A stretch of 64,000 bases of DNA from Microbacterium hibisci (lineage in GTDB: Bacteria; Actinomycetota; Actinomycetes; Actinomycetales; Microbacteriaceae): assembly GCF_015278255.1 (NCBI RefSeq), contig NZ_JADIJC010000001.1, positions 496,001 through 560,000 on the forward strand. Direction: 5' to 3'. Within the stretch, counting starts at the first letter, position 1. Each line of letters starts with the position of its first letter. Both the position numbers and the translations under genes were made by a program. This document shows positions 1 to 8,926 of the stretch, one piece after another. The notes below the pieces were generated by a model that was not told where the DNA came from, searched no databases, and saw nothing but the letters and a program-made list of their open reading frames with translations.

Positions 1-1
1 C

Positions 2-214
2 GTGTGCATCTACCTGATGCTGAACCTCACGGTCGAGACGTGGCTGCGCTTCCTGGTGTGGCTGGCGGTCGGCTTCGTCATCTACTTCGCCTACTCGCGG
101 CGGCACTCGAAGATCGGCCAGCCGGGGTATGAGGAGTTCGCGCTGCCGCACGTCGTGTCGCACGAGCGCGACGACAGCGACGACGACCCGCGCTCGCGCT
201 CGCGGCGAGGATGA
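2..214 (+). CDS. Amino-acid permease (APC family), C-terminal end only
   Basis: This is the last 70 residues of a protein that begins upstream of the window. It holds one clear membrane segment (about residues 14-32, rich in W, L, V and F) followed by a basic patch (YSRRHSK) and an acidic cytoplasmic tail full of D and R. The segment and the SRRHS border resemble the end of cationic amino-acid permeases of the APC superfamily (YfnA/CAT-like), which would import an amino acid across the plasma membrane. The substrate cannot be judged from this fragment. It ends 4 bases before the minus-strand tRNA-Val, so the two are convergent. Confidence 0.6.
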   Translation: MCIYLMLNLTVETWLRFLVWLAVGFVIYFAYSRRHSKIGQPGYEEFALPHVVSHERDDSDDDPRSRSRRG

Positions 215-217
215 CGG

Positions 218-290
218 TGGGCCCTGCCGGGATCGAACCGACGACATCCACGGTGTAAACGTGGCGCTCTACCAGCTGAGCTAAAGGCCC
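218..290 (-). tRNA. tRNA-Val (anticodon TAC)
   Basis: On the minus strand the sequence folds as a 73-base cloverleaf. The acceptor stem is GGGCCTT with AGGGCCC, the D-arm begins AGCTCAGCTGG, the anticodon stem CCACG/CGTGG encloses the loop TTTACAC with anticodon TAC, and the T-loop is TTCGATC. The discriminator base is A. The following bases read CCG, so the terminal CCA is not fully encoded and must be added after transcription. Confidence 0.95.
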
Positions 291-334
291 TCGCCGCCAG
301 TCTACGAGGTGCGTCCGGAGCCTCCCGAACTCGC

Positions 335-340
335 TAGGCT
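335..340 (+). promoter_or_regulatory. -10 element (TAGGCT) of the aceE promoter
   Basis: TAGGCT fits the actinobacterial TANNNT -10 box. Transcription from about position 347 would give aceE an 86-base leader before the Shine-Dalgarno-led start at 433. An in-frame ATG lies only 5 bases after the box, at 346, so a leaderless start with a 29-residue extension is a less likely alternative. No clear -35 box is visible. Confidence 0.5.
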
Positions 341-432
341 GGCAGATGGTGCGTTTGTGCAGGGCAGACAAAGCCCGCGCCGCTCCGGTAGCGATTCCCT
401 GGCACGATCTGCCAGACGACGAAAGGTCTTCT

Positions 433-3162
433 GTGACTGTCAACGATCAGGATCCGTACTCGCAGGAACCCCTCGACAGCGATCCCGATGAGACCTCCGA
501 GTGGCGGGAGTCCCTCCAGCAGCTCGTGCAGGCGAAGGGCCACGGACGTGGCCGCGAGATCATGCTGAGCCTGCTGCAGACCTCCCACGAGCTGCAGCTG
601 AACGTGCCGCAGGTGCCGACCACGGATTACATCAACACGATCGCCCCCGACAACGAGCCGGAGTTCCCCGGCGACGAGGAGCTCGAGCGCCGGTACCGCC
701 GGTGGATCCGCTGGAACGCCGCGATCACGGTGCACCGCGCGCAGCGCCCCGGCATCGGCGTGGGCGGCCACATCTCGACGTACGCCTCGTCGGCCTCGCT
801 CTACGAGGTGGGCTTCAACCACTTCTTCCGCGGTCTCGACGACCCGACCGGCGGCGACCAGATCTTCATCCAGGGCCACGCCTCCCCCGGCATCTACGCC
901 CGCTCCTTCCTCGAGGGCCGCCTGAGCGAGGATCAGCTCGACGGCTTCCGCCAGGAGAAGTCGAAGGCGCCGAACGCCCTCCCGTCGTACCCGCACCCGC
1001 GGCTCATGCCGGAGTACTGGCAGTTCCCGACGGTGTCGATGGGCCTCGGCCCGATCAACGCCATCTACCAGGCGATGTCGAACAAGTACCTCACGAACCG
1101 CGGGATCAAGGACCTCTCCAACTCGCGTGTGTGGGCCTTCCTCGGTGACGGCGAGATGGACGAGGTCGAGAGCCGCGGCCAGCTCCAGGTCGCGGCGAAC
1201 GAGGGACTCGACAACCTCACCTTCGTCGTCAACTGCAACCTGCAGCGTCTCGACGGTCCGGTGCGCGGCAACGGCAAGATCATCCAGGAGCTCGAGAGCT
1301 TCTTCCGCGGTGCCGGCTGGAACGTCATCAAGGTGGTCTGGGGCAGCGGCTGGGACGAGCTGCTGTCGCAGGATGCCGACGGCGCGCTCGTGCACCTCAT
1401 GAACACGACGCCCGACGGCGACTTCCAGACGTACCGCGCCGAGGACGGCGCCTTCATCCGCGAGCACTTCTTCGGGCGCGACGAGCGCACCGCCGCGCTC
1501 GTGAAGGACTGGTCCGACGACGACATCTGGGGCAAGCTCCGCCGCGGCGGTCTGGACTATCGCAAGGTGTACGCCGCCTACAAGGCCGCCTCCGAGCACA
1601 AGGGCCAGCCGACCGTGATCCTCGCCAAGACGATCAAGGGCTACGGGCTGGGGCATCACTTCGAGGGCCGCAACGCGACCCACCAGATGAAGAAGATGAC
1701 GCTGCAGGACCTCAAGTACTTCCGCGACTCGATGCGGATCCCCGTGTCGGACGCGCAGCTCGAGGAGAACCCCTACCTGCCGCCGTACTACAACCCCGGC
1801 GGCAACGACGAGACGATCCAGTACATGCTGGAGCGCCGTCGCGCGCTGGGCGGCTTCCTGCCCGAGCGGCGCTCGCACCACGTCGGCCTGCAGCTGCCGG
1901 GCGACGAGGCGTACGCGCTCCCGAAGAAGGGCTCGGGCACGCAGGAGATCGCCACCACCATGGCGTTCGTCCGACTCCTGAAGGACCTCCTGCGAGCCAA
2001 GGACTTCGGCCACCGCATCGTGCCGATCATCCCCGACGAGGCGCGCACGTTCGGCATGGACGCGTACTTCCCGACCGCGAAGATCTACAACCCGCACGGC
2101 CAGAACTACACGTCGGTCGACCGCGAGCTGCTCCTGGCCTACAAGGAGAGCCCGCAGGGCCAGATCCTCCACGTCGGCATCAACGAGGCCGGCGCCGTGG
2201 CGGCGTTCACCGCCGCCGGCACGTCGTACTCCACGCACGGCGAGCCGCTCATCCCGGTGTACGTCTTCTACTCGATGTTCGGGTTCCAGCGCACCGGCGA
2301 CGCGCAGTGGGCGGCCGGCGACCAGATGGCGCGCGGCTTCATCATCGGCGCCACGGCCGGTCGCACGACGCTGACCGGTGAGGGTCTCCAGCACGCCGAC
2401 GGACACTCGCTCCTGCTCGCCTCGACCAACCCGGCGACGGTGTCGTACGACCCGGCCTACGGCTACGAGATCGCGCACATCGTCCGCTCGGGCATCGAGC
2501 GCATGTACGGCGGCAACCACCCCGACCCCAACGTGATGTACTACCTCACCGTGTACAACGAGCCCCTCGTGCAGCCTGCGGAGCCGGCGGATGTGGACGT
2601 CGACGGCATTGTGCGTGGCATCCACCGCGTCTCGACGTCCGAGGGCGAAGGGCCCCGTGCGCAGATCCTCGCTTCGGGCGTGGGCGTGCCGTGGGCGCTC
2701 GAGGCGCAGCAGCTGCTGCGCGACGACTGGGGCGTGCAGGCGGACGTGTGGTCGGTGACCTCGTGGAGCGAGCTCCGTCGCGACGGTCTCGCCGCCGACG
2801 AGCACAACTTCCTCCACCCGGAGGAGGAGCCGCGGACGGCGTACCTGACCACCAAGCTGCAGGGCGCGGACGGCCCGGTCGTGGCCGTGAGCGACTTCAT
2901 GCACGCGGTGCAGGACCAGATCCGTCCGTGGGTGCCGAATCGCTTCGCAACCCTCGGCGCCGACGGCTTCGGGTTCTCCGACACCCGCGCGGCCGCACGC
3001 CGGTTCTTCAAGATCGACGGTCCGTCGGTCGTGGTCCGCACGCTCCAGGCCCTCGCCGAGGAGGGGGCGGTCGACCGCAGCCTCTCCGCGCAGGCGATCC
3101 AGAAGTACCGTCTGCACGACGTGACCGCCGGTACGAGCGGAAACGCGGGCGGCGAGAGCTGA
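433..3162 (+). CDS. aceE: Pyruvate dehydrogenase E1 component (homodimeric type)
   Basis: The thiamine-diphosphate enzyme decarboxylates pyruvate and passes the acetyl group to the E2 lipoyl domain of the pyruvate dehydrogenase complex in the cytoplasm. The product is 909 residues, the usual size for single-chain E1. The TPP-binding signature is present as GDG (residues 238-240) and NCN (267-269). An N-terminal transketolase-like domain, a pyrimidine-binding domain and a C-terminal domain follow in order. The start was set at GTG 433, which has GAAAGG 6 bases upstream and gives the N-terminus VTVNDQDP; the in-frame ATG at 346 would add 29 residues of poor quality. fasR follows after 7 bases and the fatty-acid genes lie beyond it, linking acetyl-CoA supply to lipid synthesis. 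Confidence 0.95.
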   Translation: MTVNDQDPYSQEPLDSDPDETSEWRESLQQLVQAKGHGRGREIMLSLLQTSHELQLNVPQVPTTDYINTIAPDNEPEFPGDEELERRYRRWIRWNAAITVHRAQRPGIGVGGHISTYASSASLYEVGFNHFFRGLDDPTGGDQIFIQGHASPGIYARSFLEGRLSEDQLDGFRQEKSKAPNALPSYPHPRLMPEYWQFPTVSMGLGPINAIYQAMSNKYLTNRGIKDLSNSRVWAFLGDGEMDEVESRGQLQVAANEGLDNLTFVVNCNLQRLDGPVRGNGKIIQELESFFRGAGWNVIKVVWGSGWDELLSQDADGALVHLMNTTPDGDFQTYRAEDGAFIREHFFGRDERTAALVKDWSDDDIWGKLRRGGLDYRKVYAAYKAASEHKGQPTVILAKTIKGYGLGHHFEGRNATHQMKKMTLQDLKYFRDSMRIPVSDAQLEENPYLPPYYNPGGNDETIQYMLERRRALGGFLPERRSHHVGLQLPGDEAYALPKKGSGTQEIATTMAFVRLLKDLLRAKDFGHRIVPIIPDEARTFGMDAYFPTAKIYNPHGQNYTSVDRELLLAYKESPQGQILHVGINEAGAVAAFTAAGTSYSTHGEPLIPVYVFYSMFGFQRTGDAQWAAGDQMARGFIIGATAGRTTLTGEGLQHADGHSLLLASTNPATVSYDPAYGYEIAHIVRSGIERMYGGNHPDPNVMYYLTVYNEPLVQPAEPADVDVDGIVRGIHRVSTSEGEGPRAQILASGVGVPWALEAQQLLRDDWGVQADVWSVTSWSELRRDGLAADEHNFLHPEEEPRTAYLTTKLQGADGPVVAVSDFMHAVQDQIRPWVPNRFATLGADGFGFSDTRAAARRFFKIDGPSVVVRTLQALAEEGAVDRSLSAQAIQKYRLHDVTAGTSGNAGGES

Positions 3163-3169
3163 CCCTCCG

Positions 3170-4390
3170 ATGGGCAAGTCCGCCGAGGTGATGGACAAGC
3201 CCGAGACGCTCGCCTGGCTGCGACGCATCTCGGGTGATCTCGCCACCGTCACGATCAAGCGCCTCGAAGAGACGCTGCCCTGGTACGCCGAGATGCCACC
3301 GGCCCGACGCTCCGCCGTCGGGCTGGTGGCCCAGGCCGGCATCACATCCTTCATCCAGTGGTACGACGACCCCGGCTCCACGCCGTGGATCGCGTCCGAC
3401 ATCTTCGCTGCGGCTCCGCGGGAGCTGCTGCGAAGCGTGAGCCTGCAGCAGACGCTGCAGCTCATCCGCGTCACCGTCGAGGTGACCGAGGAGCGCGTCG
3501 CCGGCAAGGGCGAGGATGTGCGCGAGGCGATCCTCCTCTACTCGCGCGAAGTCGCCTTCGCCGCGGCCGACGTCTACGCCCGCGCCGCGGAGGCGCGCGG
3601 TCTGTGGGATGCGCGCCTCGAGGCGCTGGTGGTCGACTCGATCCTGACCGGCGAGGCCGACGAGGAGCTGCCGAGCCGCATCGCGGCGCTCGGCTGGCAC
3701 GGCCACGGCGAGGTCGCGGTGCTCGTGGGCACCACTCCCCCGCAGTTCGACGTCGATCAGCTCCGGCGGACGGCACGAAAGCTCGGCGTGGACGTGCTCA
3801 TCGGCGTACAGGGCTCGCGCCTGGTGCTCGTCGTGGGGCGCTCCGAGCCGTCGGCGGTCACCGACGAGGCGGTGGCCGACCTGCCCTTCGCCGAGATCGC
3901 ACGGCGTCTCGAACCGGGCTTCGGCACCGGCTACCTCGTGCTCGGCCCGACGGTTCCTGCGCTCGTGGACGCAAGCCAGAGCGCTCGTGCCGCCCTCGCC
4001 GGCTTCGCGGTGGCCCGCGCGTGGCGGCATGCACCGCGTCCGGTCGAGGCCGACGACCTTCTGCCCGAGCGCGCGCTGGCCGGCGACCCGTTGGCCAAGC
4101 TGACGCTCGTCGAGCGCATCTACCGCCCGCTGCAGTCGCACAGCGCCGACCTCGTCTCGACGCTGTGGGCCTACCTCGACAACGGCCGGTCGCTGGAGGC
4201 GACCGCGCGTGAGCTGTTCGTGCACCCGAACACCGTCCGCTATCGGCTCAAGCGCGTGTCGGAGGTCATCGGGTGGGACGCCACCGGCCCGCGCGAGGCG
4301 CTCATCCTGCAGACGGCGCTGATCCTCGGATCGGTGGGAACGGATGCCTCACGGCGGCGCCCGTCGGCGACTCGACGGCCGTCCGCCTGA
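3170..4390 (+). CDS. fasR: FasR-like PucR-family transcriptional regulator of fatty acid synthesis
   Basis: The 406-residue protein ends (about residues 325-385) in a PucR-type helix-turn-helix with the pattern LEATARELFVHPNTVRYRL, and its first 300 residues form the sensory region typical of the group. In Streptomyces and mycobacteria, proteins of this type sit directly before fab genes and activate them; the same position here, 102 bases before fabD, supports that role. The ATG at 3170 is used, although ATG 3191 is a possible alternative since neither has a convincing ribosome binding site. The gene is 7 bases after aceE and may be read with it. The tail after residue 390 is rich in R, S and A and looks unstructured. 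Confidence 0.85.
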   Translation: MGKSAEVMDKPETLAWLRRISGDLATVTIKRLEETLPWYAEMPPARRSAVGLVAQAGITSFIQWYDDPGSTPWIASDIFAAAPRELLRSVSLQQTLQLIRVTVEVTEERVAGKGEDVREAILLYSREVAFAAADVYARAAEARGLWDARLEALVVDSILTGEADEELPSRIAALGWHGHGEVAVLVGTTPPQFDVDQLRRTARKLGVDVLIGVQGSRLVLVVGRSEPSAVTDEAVADLPFAEIARRLEPGFGTGYLVLGPTVPALVDASQSARAALAGFAVARAWRHAPRPVEADDLLPERALAGDPLAKLTLVERIYRPLQSHSADLVSTLWAYLDNGRSLEATARELFVHPNTVRYRLKRVSEVIGWDATGPREALILQTALILGSVGTDASRRRPSATRRPSA

Positions 4391-4421
4391 GGCCGCCAGG
4401 CCGTCGCCGGTGTGGGCCCCG

Positions 4422-4446
4422 CACAAAGCACGGCGGGATTCTTGTG
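4422..4446. promoter_or_regulatory. Inverted repeat before fabD, candidate operator
   Basis: CACAA at 4422-4426 and TTGTG at 4442-4446 form a 5-base inverted repeat with a 15-base spacer in the fasR-fabD gap. Its position suggests a site for FasR or another fab regulator, but the half-sites are short and could occur by chance. Confidence 0.2.
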
Positions 4447-4492
4447 ACGGTGTCGCCAGAAGCCCCCGGGTGATCCTTGGCAGGATGGAACG

Positions 4493-5401
4493 GTGACGAT
4501 CGCTGTCTTCCCCGGTCAGGGCTCCCAGTCCCCCGGCTTCCTGGCTCCCTGGCTCGAATCCGACGGCGCTGCCGATCGCCTCGCGCAGTACTCCGAGTGG
4601 TCGGGGGTCGACCTCGTCGCCGCCGGCACGGAGTGGGATGCCGACCGCATCCGCGACACCCAGGTGGCCCAGCCGCTCATCGTGGCGGCCAGCCTGCTGT
4701 CCTGGAACGCCTTGCCCGAACGCGCGGCGTTCGCGGGCGTCGCCGGCCACTCCGTGGGCGAGTTCGCCGCAGCGGCGGCGTCCGGTGTCCTCAGCGAGGA
4801 GGCCGCGCTCACGCTCGTCGGCATCCGGGGCCGCGCGATGGCCGAAGCCGCCGCGGCGGCCGAGACCGGCATGAGCGCAGTGATCGGCGGGGAGGAGGCA
4901 TCCGTCCTCGCCCGCCTCGAAGAACTCGGCCTCTCACCCGCGAACTACAACGGCGGCGGGCAGCTCGTCGTCGCGGGCGCGCTCGAGGCCCTTCAGACGC
5001 TGGCTGCCGAGCCGGTCGCGGGCACGCGCGTGATCCCGCTGCAGGTCGCCGGCGCGTTCCACACCGACTACATGGCGCCGGCCGTCGAGAAGCTGCGCGC
5101 CGCCGCAGCCGACGTGGACGTGTCCGACCCCGGCGTCACCCTCTGGACCAACCGCGACGGCTCTGCGGTGACATCGGGACGCGCTTTCGTCGACCTGCTC
5201 GTGAACCAGGTGGCCTCGCCGGTCCGCTGGGACCTCTGCATGTCGTCGTTCGCCGCCGCGGGCGTCTCGGGCATCGTGGAGCTGTCCCCCGCGGGGACGC
5301 TGGTCGGGCTCGCCAAGCGGGCCCTGCGCGGCGTTCCGGCTGTCGCCGTCAAGACACCCGCCGACCTGGAGGCCGCCACCGTGCTGGCCGCCGCCGCCTG
5401 A
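4493..5401 (+). CDS. fabD: Malonyl-CoA:ACP S-malonyltransferase
   Basis: The enzyme moves malonyl groups from CoA to acyl carrier protein, supplying extender units to the type II fatty acid synthase. The 302-residue protein has the family marks: GQGSQ at residues 8-12, the nucleophile serine S87 in GHSVGE, and the catalytic histidine in GAFHT near residue 184. Translation starts at GTG 4493. The sequence CAGGAT lies exactly 6 bases before the start, matching the spacing of the leaderless promoters seen elsewhere here; AGGATGG could equally act as a ribosome binding site. fabH follows after 13 bases, so the two are co-transcribed. Confidence 0.95.
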   Translation: MTIAVFPGQGSQSPGFLAPWLESDGAADRLAQYSEWSGVDLVAAGTEWDADRIRDTQVAQPLIVAASLLSWNALPERAAFAGVAGHSVGEFAAAAASGVLSEEAALTLVGIRGRAMAEAAAAAETGMSAVIGGEEASVLARLEELGLSPANYNGGGQLVVAGALEALQTLAAEPVAGTRVIPLQVAGAFHTDYMAPAVEKLRAAAADVDVSDPGVTLWTNRDGSAVTSGRAFVDLLVNQVASPVRWDLCMSSFAAAGVSGIVELSPAGTLVGLAKRALRGVPAVAVKTPADLEAATVLAAAA

Positions 5402-5414
5402 TCGGAGTACTCCC

Positions 5415-6416
5415 ATGAGCCGCAGCCTTGTCCAGCCCACCGGCGCCGCCCACACGCGCATCTACGCCTACGGCGCCGCACGCGGCGAGATCGCCGTGCC
5501 CAACGAAGACCTCGTCGGTCCGATCGACTCGAGCGACGAGTGGATCCGCCAGCGCACGGGCATCGTGACGCGCATGCGCGCGGTCGCCGAGACGGACGCG
5601 ATCGATCTGGCGACGGATGCCGCGCGCGAGGCGATCGAGCGATCCGGCGTCGACGCGTCCCAGGTCGACGCCGTCATCGTCGCGACGATCAGCAACCCGA
5701 AGCAGACGCCCTCGGTGTCCGCGATCGTCGCCGACCGCGTCGGGGCGAACCCGGCCGCCGCGTACGACGTCAACGCCGCGTGCGCCGGCTTCGCGTACGG
5801 CGTGGCACAGGCCGACGCCCTCATCCGCGCCGGCGCGGCCCACTATGCGGTCGTCATCGGCACCGAGAAGCTCAGCGACATCGTCGACCCGACCGATCGC
5901 AGCATCTCCTTCCTCCTCGGCGACGGCGCCGGCGCCGTGGTGATCGGTCCCAGCGACACGGCCGGCATCGGCCCCACCGTGTGGGGCTCGGACGGATCCA
6001 AGGCCGACGCTGTCGGCATGAACCACACGCTCACGGACTTCCGCGACGGAGCGGCGCCGTGGCCCACGCTGCGCCAGGAGGGCCCCACCGTCTTCCGGTG
6101 GGCCGTCTGGGAGATGGTGAAGGTCGCGCGCCAGGCGCTCGAGGCCGCCGGGGTCGAGGCATCCGATCTCGCCGCGTTCATCCCCCACCAGGCCAACATG
6201 CGCATCATCGACGAGTTCGCCAAGCAGCTCGGCCTTCCCGACACCGTCCTGATCGGGCGCGACATCGAGACCACCGGCAACACCTCCGCCGCCTCCATTC
6301 CGCTCGCGACGCACCGCCTGCTCGAGGAGCACCCCGAGCTCAGCGGCGGACTGGCGCTGCAGATCGGGTTCGGCGCCGGACTGGTCTTCGGCGCGCAGGT
6401 GGTCGTCCTCCCCTGA
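5415..6416 (+). CDS. fabH: 3-oxoacyl-ACP synthase III (KAS III)
   Basis: KAS III starts each fatty acid by condensing a short acyl-CoA with malonyl-ACP; in branched-chain actinobacteria the primers are often isobutyryl or methylbutyryl CoA, although specificity cannot be read here. The catalytic triad is visible: C123 in AACAGF, H258 in IPHQAN and N289 in TGNTSA. The length of 333 residues is normal. CGGAG precedes the ATG. The gene lies 13 bases after fabD and 80 bases before acpP, with an extra promoter for acpP in between. Confidence 0.95.
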   Translation: MSRSLVQPTGAAHTRIYAYGAARGEIAVPNEDLVGPIDSSDEWIRQRTGIVTRMRAVAETDAIDLATDAAREAIERSGVDASQVDAVIVATISNPKQTPSVSAIVADRVGANPAAAYDVNAACAGFAYGVAQADALIRAGAAHYAVVIGTEKLSDIVDPTDRSISFLLGDGAGAVVIGPSDTAGIGPTVWGSDGSKADAVGMNHTLTDFRDGAAPWPTLRQEGPTVFRWAVWEMVKVARQALEAAGVEASDLAAFIPHQANMRIIDEFAKQLGLPDTVLIGRDIETTGNTSAASIPLATHRLLEEHPELSGGLALQIGFGAGLVFGAQVVVLP

Positions 6417-6434
6417 CGCGGAGAACCGCGACCC

Positions 6435-6440
6435 TAGACT
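6435..6440 (+). promoter_or_regulatory. -10 element (TAGACT) of an internal acpP promoter
   Basis: TAGACT lies in the 80-base fabH-acpP gap. A start near 6447 would give a 50-base leader carrying the acpP ribosome binding site. A separate promoter fits the need for far more acyl carrier protein than fab enzymes. Confidence 0.5.
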
Positions 6441-6496
6441 GAGACGCGGCCCGCTCGGGTCCTACCCCCGTACCCCAAGAAAAACAGGAGAATCCC

Positions 6497-6745
6497 ATGG
6501 CATTCACCAACGACGAGGTCCTTGCCGGACTCGCGGAGCTCATCACCGACGAGACGGGCATCTCGGCCGACGAGGTCGCCCTCGAGAAGTCGTTCACCGA
6601 CGACCTCGACATCGACTCGATCTCGATGATGACGATCGTCGTCAACGCCGAGGAGAAGTTCGGCGTCACCATCCCCGACGACGAGGTGAAGAACCTCAAG
6701 ACCGTCGGCGACGCCGTCACCTTCATCACGTCGAACCAGGCGTAA
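6497..6745 (+). CDS. acpP: Acyl carrier protein
   Basis: This 82-residue acidic protein carries growing acyl chains on a phosphopantetheine arm. The attachment serine is S41 in the motif DIDSIS, preceded by the usual FTDDL, and the four-helix fold is supported by the length and the charge pattern. A strong purine-rich ribosome binding site (ACAGGAG, ending 6 bases before the ATG) precedes the start. The gene lies between fabH and fabF. A promoter of its own upstream and a hairpin downstream suggest that it is expressed more strongly than its neighbours. Confidence 0.96.
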   Translation: MAFTNDEVLAGLAELITDETGISADEVALEKSFTDDLDIDSISMMTIVVNAEEKFGVTIPDDEVKNLKTVGDAVTFITSNQA

Positions 6746-6797
6746 GCAGTTCCCCGCGGGCCTCGCCCGCCTCCTGGCTCGCCGACGCGAGACCACC

Positions 6798-6823
6798 CCG
6801 GTGGGGGCTGCGGCCCCCACCGG
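6798..6823 (+). terminator. 11-bp hairpin between acpP and fabF, possible partial terminator
   Basis: Bases 6798-6808 pair perfectly with 6813-6823 around the four-base loop TGCG. There is no T-run after it, so full termination is doubtful. It may stabilise the 3' end of the acpP message or lower read-through into fabF. Confidence 0.5.
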
Positions 6824-6847
6824 CACACCACGAGGATTCAGACCGAC

Positions 6848-8086
6848 ATGAGCAACTCCCGCATCGTCGTCACCGGCATCGGCGCATCGTCGCCGCTGGG
6901 CGGCACGGCACCCGAGAGCTGGTCCGCACTCCTGGAGGGCGTCTCCGGCGCCCGCACCCTGGAGTACGACTGGGTCGAGGAGTATCAGCTGCCCGTGACC
7001 TTCGCCGCCGAGGCGAAGGTGCGGCCCGACACCGTGCTCGAGCGTCCCGTGGCCAAGCGGCTCGACCCCTCGTCGCAGTTCGCGCTCGTCGCGGCGATGG
7101 AGGCCTGGGCCGACGCCGGCAGCCCCGAGATCGACCCCGACCGACTCGGCGTCGACTTCGCCACGGGCATCGGCGGGCTGTGGACGCTCCTCAACGGGTG
7201 GGACACCCTGCGGGAGAAGGGCGCGCGGCGCGTCCTGCCGATGACGGTCCCGATGCTCATGCCGAACGCCGCGGCCGGCAACCTCTCCCTCCACTTCAAC
7301 GCGCGCGCCTACGCGCGCACGGTCGCGAGCGCCTGTGCGTCCAGCACCGAGTCGATCGTGAACGCCATCGAGCACATCCGCGCCGGCTACGCCGACGTGG
7401 TGATCGCGGGCGGGACGGAATCCGTCATCCACCCGGTCACCATCGCGGCGTTCTCGTCGATGCAGGCGCTCTCCAAGCGCAACGACGACCCCGCCACCGC
7501 ATCGCGCCCGTGCAGCGTCGACCGCGACGGCTTCGTCATGGGCGAGGGCGCCGCCGTGCTCATCCTCGAGACCGAGGAGCACGCACGCGCGCGCGGCGCG
7601 AAGATCTACGCGGCCGTCGTCGGCGGTGGCGTCACGGCCGACTCGTACCACATCACGGCGAACGACCCCGAGGGTCTCGGCGCGTCGCGCGCGGTGCGCC
7701 TGGCCCTCGAGATGGCGGATGCGTCGGTCGACGACGTCACCCACATCAATGCGCACGCCACGTCGACGCCCGTCGGCGACCCCAACGAGTACACGGCGCT
7801 GCGCTCCGTCTTCGGTGACCGCATCGACGACATCCCGGTGTCGGCCACCAAGGCATCGACCGGACACCTGCTCGGCGGCACGGGGGCCCTCGAGGCGATT
7901 TTCACGGTGCTCGCCCTGCAGAATCGCGTCGCTCCCCCGACGATAAACCTGACGACGCAGGACCCCGAGGTGCCGTTCCGCATCTCCGGCACTCCGATCC
8001 CGCTCGGCGACGGTCCGCAGCTGGCGATCAGCAACTCGTTCGGCTTCGGCGGCCACAACGCCGTCGCCGCGTTCGCATCGGTCTGA
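6848..8086 (+). CDS. fabF: 3-oxoacyl-ACP synthase II (KAS II)
   Basis: KAS II elongates acyl-ACP with malonyl-ACP. The 412-residue product carries the Cys-His-His active site of the family: C163 in SACASS, H303 in NAHATSTPVGD and H340 in STGHLLGGTG. The C-terminal glycine-rich NSFGFGGHN segment is also present. GAGG precedes the ATG by about 12 bases. The gene closes the fab cluster and is followed by a strong bidirectional terminator. No enoyl reductase or ketoreductase gene is in the cluster, which is usual for actinobacteria that encode these elsewhere. Confidence 0.95.
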   Translation: MSNSRIVVTGIGASSPLGGTAPESWSALLEGVSGARTLEYDWVEEYQLPVTFAAEAKVRPDTVLERPVAKRLDPSSQFALVAAMEAWADAGSPEIDPDRLGVDFATGIGGLWTLLNGWDTLREKGARRVLPMTVPMLMPNAAAGNLSLHFNARAYARTVASACASSTESIVNAIEHIRAGYADVVIAGGTESVIHPVTIAAFSSMQALSKRNDDPATASRPCSVDRDGFVMGEGAAVLILETEEHARARGAKIYAAVVGGGVTADSYHITANDPEGLGASRAVRLALEMADASVDDVTHINAHATSTPVGDPNEYTALRSVFGDRIDDIPVSATKASTGHLLGGTGALEAIFTVLALQNRVAPPTINLTTQDPEVPFRISGTPIPLGDGPQLAISNSFGFGGHNAVAAFASV

Positions 8087-8120
8087 GGCCGCGGCCGCAG
8101 CGAACCGCTCAGGCACGCGA

Positions 8121-8173
8121 AGACGCCCCCGGGGTCCCTTCGACAAGCTCAGGGACCGAGACCGGGGGCGTCT
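8121..8173. terminator. Nested bidirectional terminator between fabF and DUF3145
   Basis: Bases 8121-8132 pair with 8162-8173 (12 perfect pairs), and inside them 8133-8139 pair with 8151-8157 (7 perfect pairs). It sits between the convergent fabF and DUF3145 genes and is symmetrical, so it can serve both. The inner hairpin is a repeat-like element described separately. Confidence 0.8.
8133..8157. repeat. REP-like palindromic element inside the terminator
   Basis: The core CCCTTCGACAAGCTCAGGG is a short palindromic element that I recognise as recurring between genes in many high-GC genomes. Only this copy was noticed in the window. It forms the inner 7-bp hairpin of the fabF terminator. Confidence 0.5.
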
Positions 8174-8268
8174 GTCGTGCCAGGCGGTGGTTCGCGTTCC
8201 CGCGACCCGGGATTCACGGCCTCCGAGTCTCGGTAGTGGCGCCTCGCACCGCCTGTGTCTGCGAGGGG

Positions 8269-8772
8269 CTATCCCACCTTGTGGAGCCAGACGACCGGAG
8301 CGTCGTCGCTGGCGTGCCGGAACGGCTCGAGCTCCTCGTCCCACGCGGCGCCGAGCGCCACGTCGAGTTCGCGCTGCAGCTCGAACGCGTCTCCCCCTGC
8401 GATCTCCATCGCGTAGCGGATGCGGTCCTCGCCGATGACGACGTTGCCGGCGGTGTCGGTCTGCGCGTAGTGGATGCCGAGCCCGGGCGTGTGAAGCCAC
8501 CGGCCGCCGTCGCTGCGCGGCGTGGGGTCTTCGGTCACCTCGAACCGGAGATGCTCCCACCCGCGGATGGCGGTGGCCAGCGCCGAGCCGGTGCCCGCGG
8601 GGCCTTCCCAGTAGAACTCGGCGCGACGGCTTCCGGCGAGAACCGGCTGATCGGCCCAGTCGAAGCTGACCGCCCGGCCGAGGGCTCGCCCTGCCGCCCA
8701 CTCGAGGTGGGGGCACAACGCGCGTGGCGCGGAGTGGATGAAGATCACCCCACGCGCTTTTTGTGTCGCCAT
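8269..8772 (-). CDS. DUF3145 family protein
   Basis: The 167-residue protein matches DUF3145, a family confined to actinobacteria and usually found beside the fab genes, as here. No catalytic motif is recognisable. It has many aromatic and acidic residues, no signal peptide and no membrane segment, so it is probably a soluble cytoplasmic protein. GGAGAGA precedes the ATG. It is transcribed toward fabF and the two share a terminator. The conserved neighbourhood suggests a link with lipid metabolism, but this is guilt by association only. Confidence 0.8.
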   Translation of the reverse strand: MATQKARGVIFIHSAPRALCPHLEWAAGRALGRAVSFDWADQPVLAGSRRAEFYWEGPAGTGSALATAIRGWEHLRFEVTEDPTPRSDGGRWLHTPGLGIHYAQTDTAGNVVIGEDRIRYAMEIAGGDAFELQRELDVALGAAWDEELEPFRHASDDAPVVWLHKVG

Positions 8773-8864
8773 GATCTCTCCGTTCTTCAGGTGCGTCTTC
8801 CCCTACGACCTGTGACGGTGTCACGACGTGCTGTTCGGTTGTGCTGCGGCCATTATCGCCGAGA

Positions 8865-8900
8865 GGGCGGGGGAATCACAAGACTGTGATTCCCCCGCCC
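8865..8900 (-). terminator. Terminator of the putative oxygenase gene
   Basis: A perfect 16-bp stem (8865-8880 with 8885-8900) with the loop AGAC follows the minus-strand gene that ends at 8927. It separates that gene from DUF3145. Confidence 0.75.
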
Positions 8901-8926
8901 CCTCGGTATGCCTGGAGCAGCGGGGC

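Noticed and set aside
218..290. tRNA genes as phage or island attachment sites
   Set aside because: No repeated tRNA end, integrase or change in gene style was found beside tRNA-Val, tRNA-Met (14029) or tRNA-Asn (16623).
334..3507. Minus-strand open frame of 1057 codons opposite aceE
   Set aside because: It runs antisense to a well-conserved gene, has a low-complexity R/L/V-rich product and no start signal. Long empty frames are expected opposite GC-rich genes.
6434..8824. Minus-strand 796-codon frame over acpP and fabF
   Set aside because: It is antisense to two recognised genes and crosses a terminator. The SLSKG peptide in it is only the translated REP-like element.
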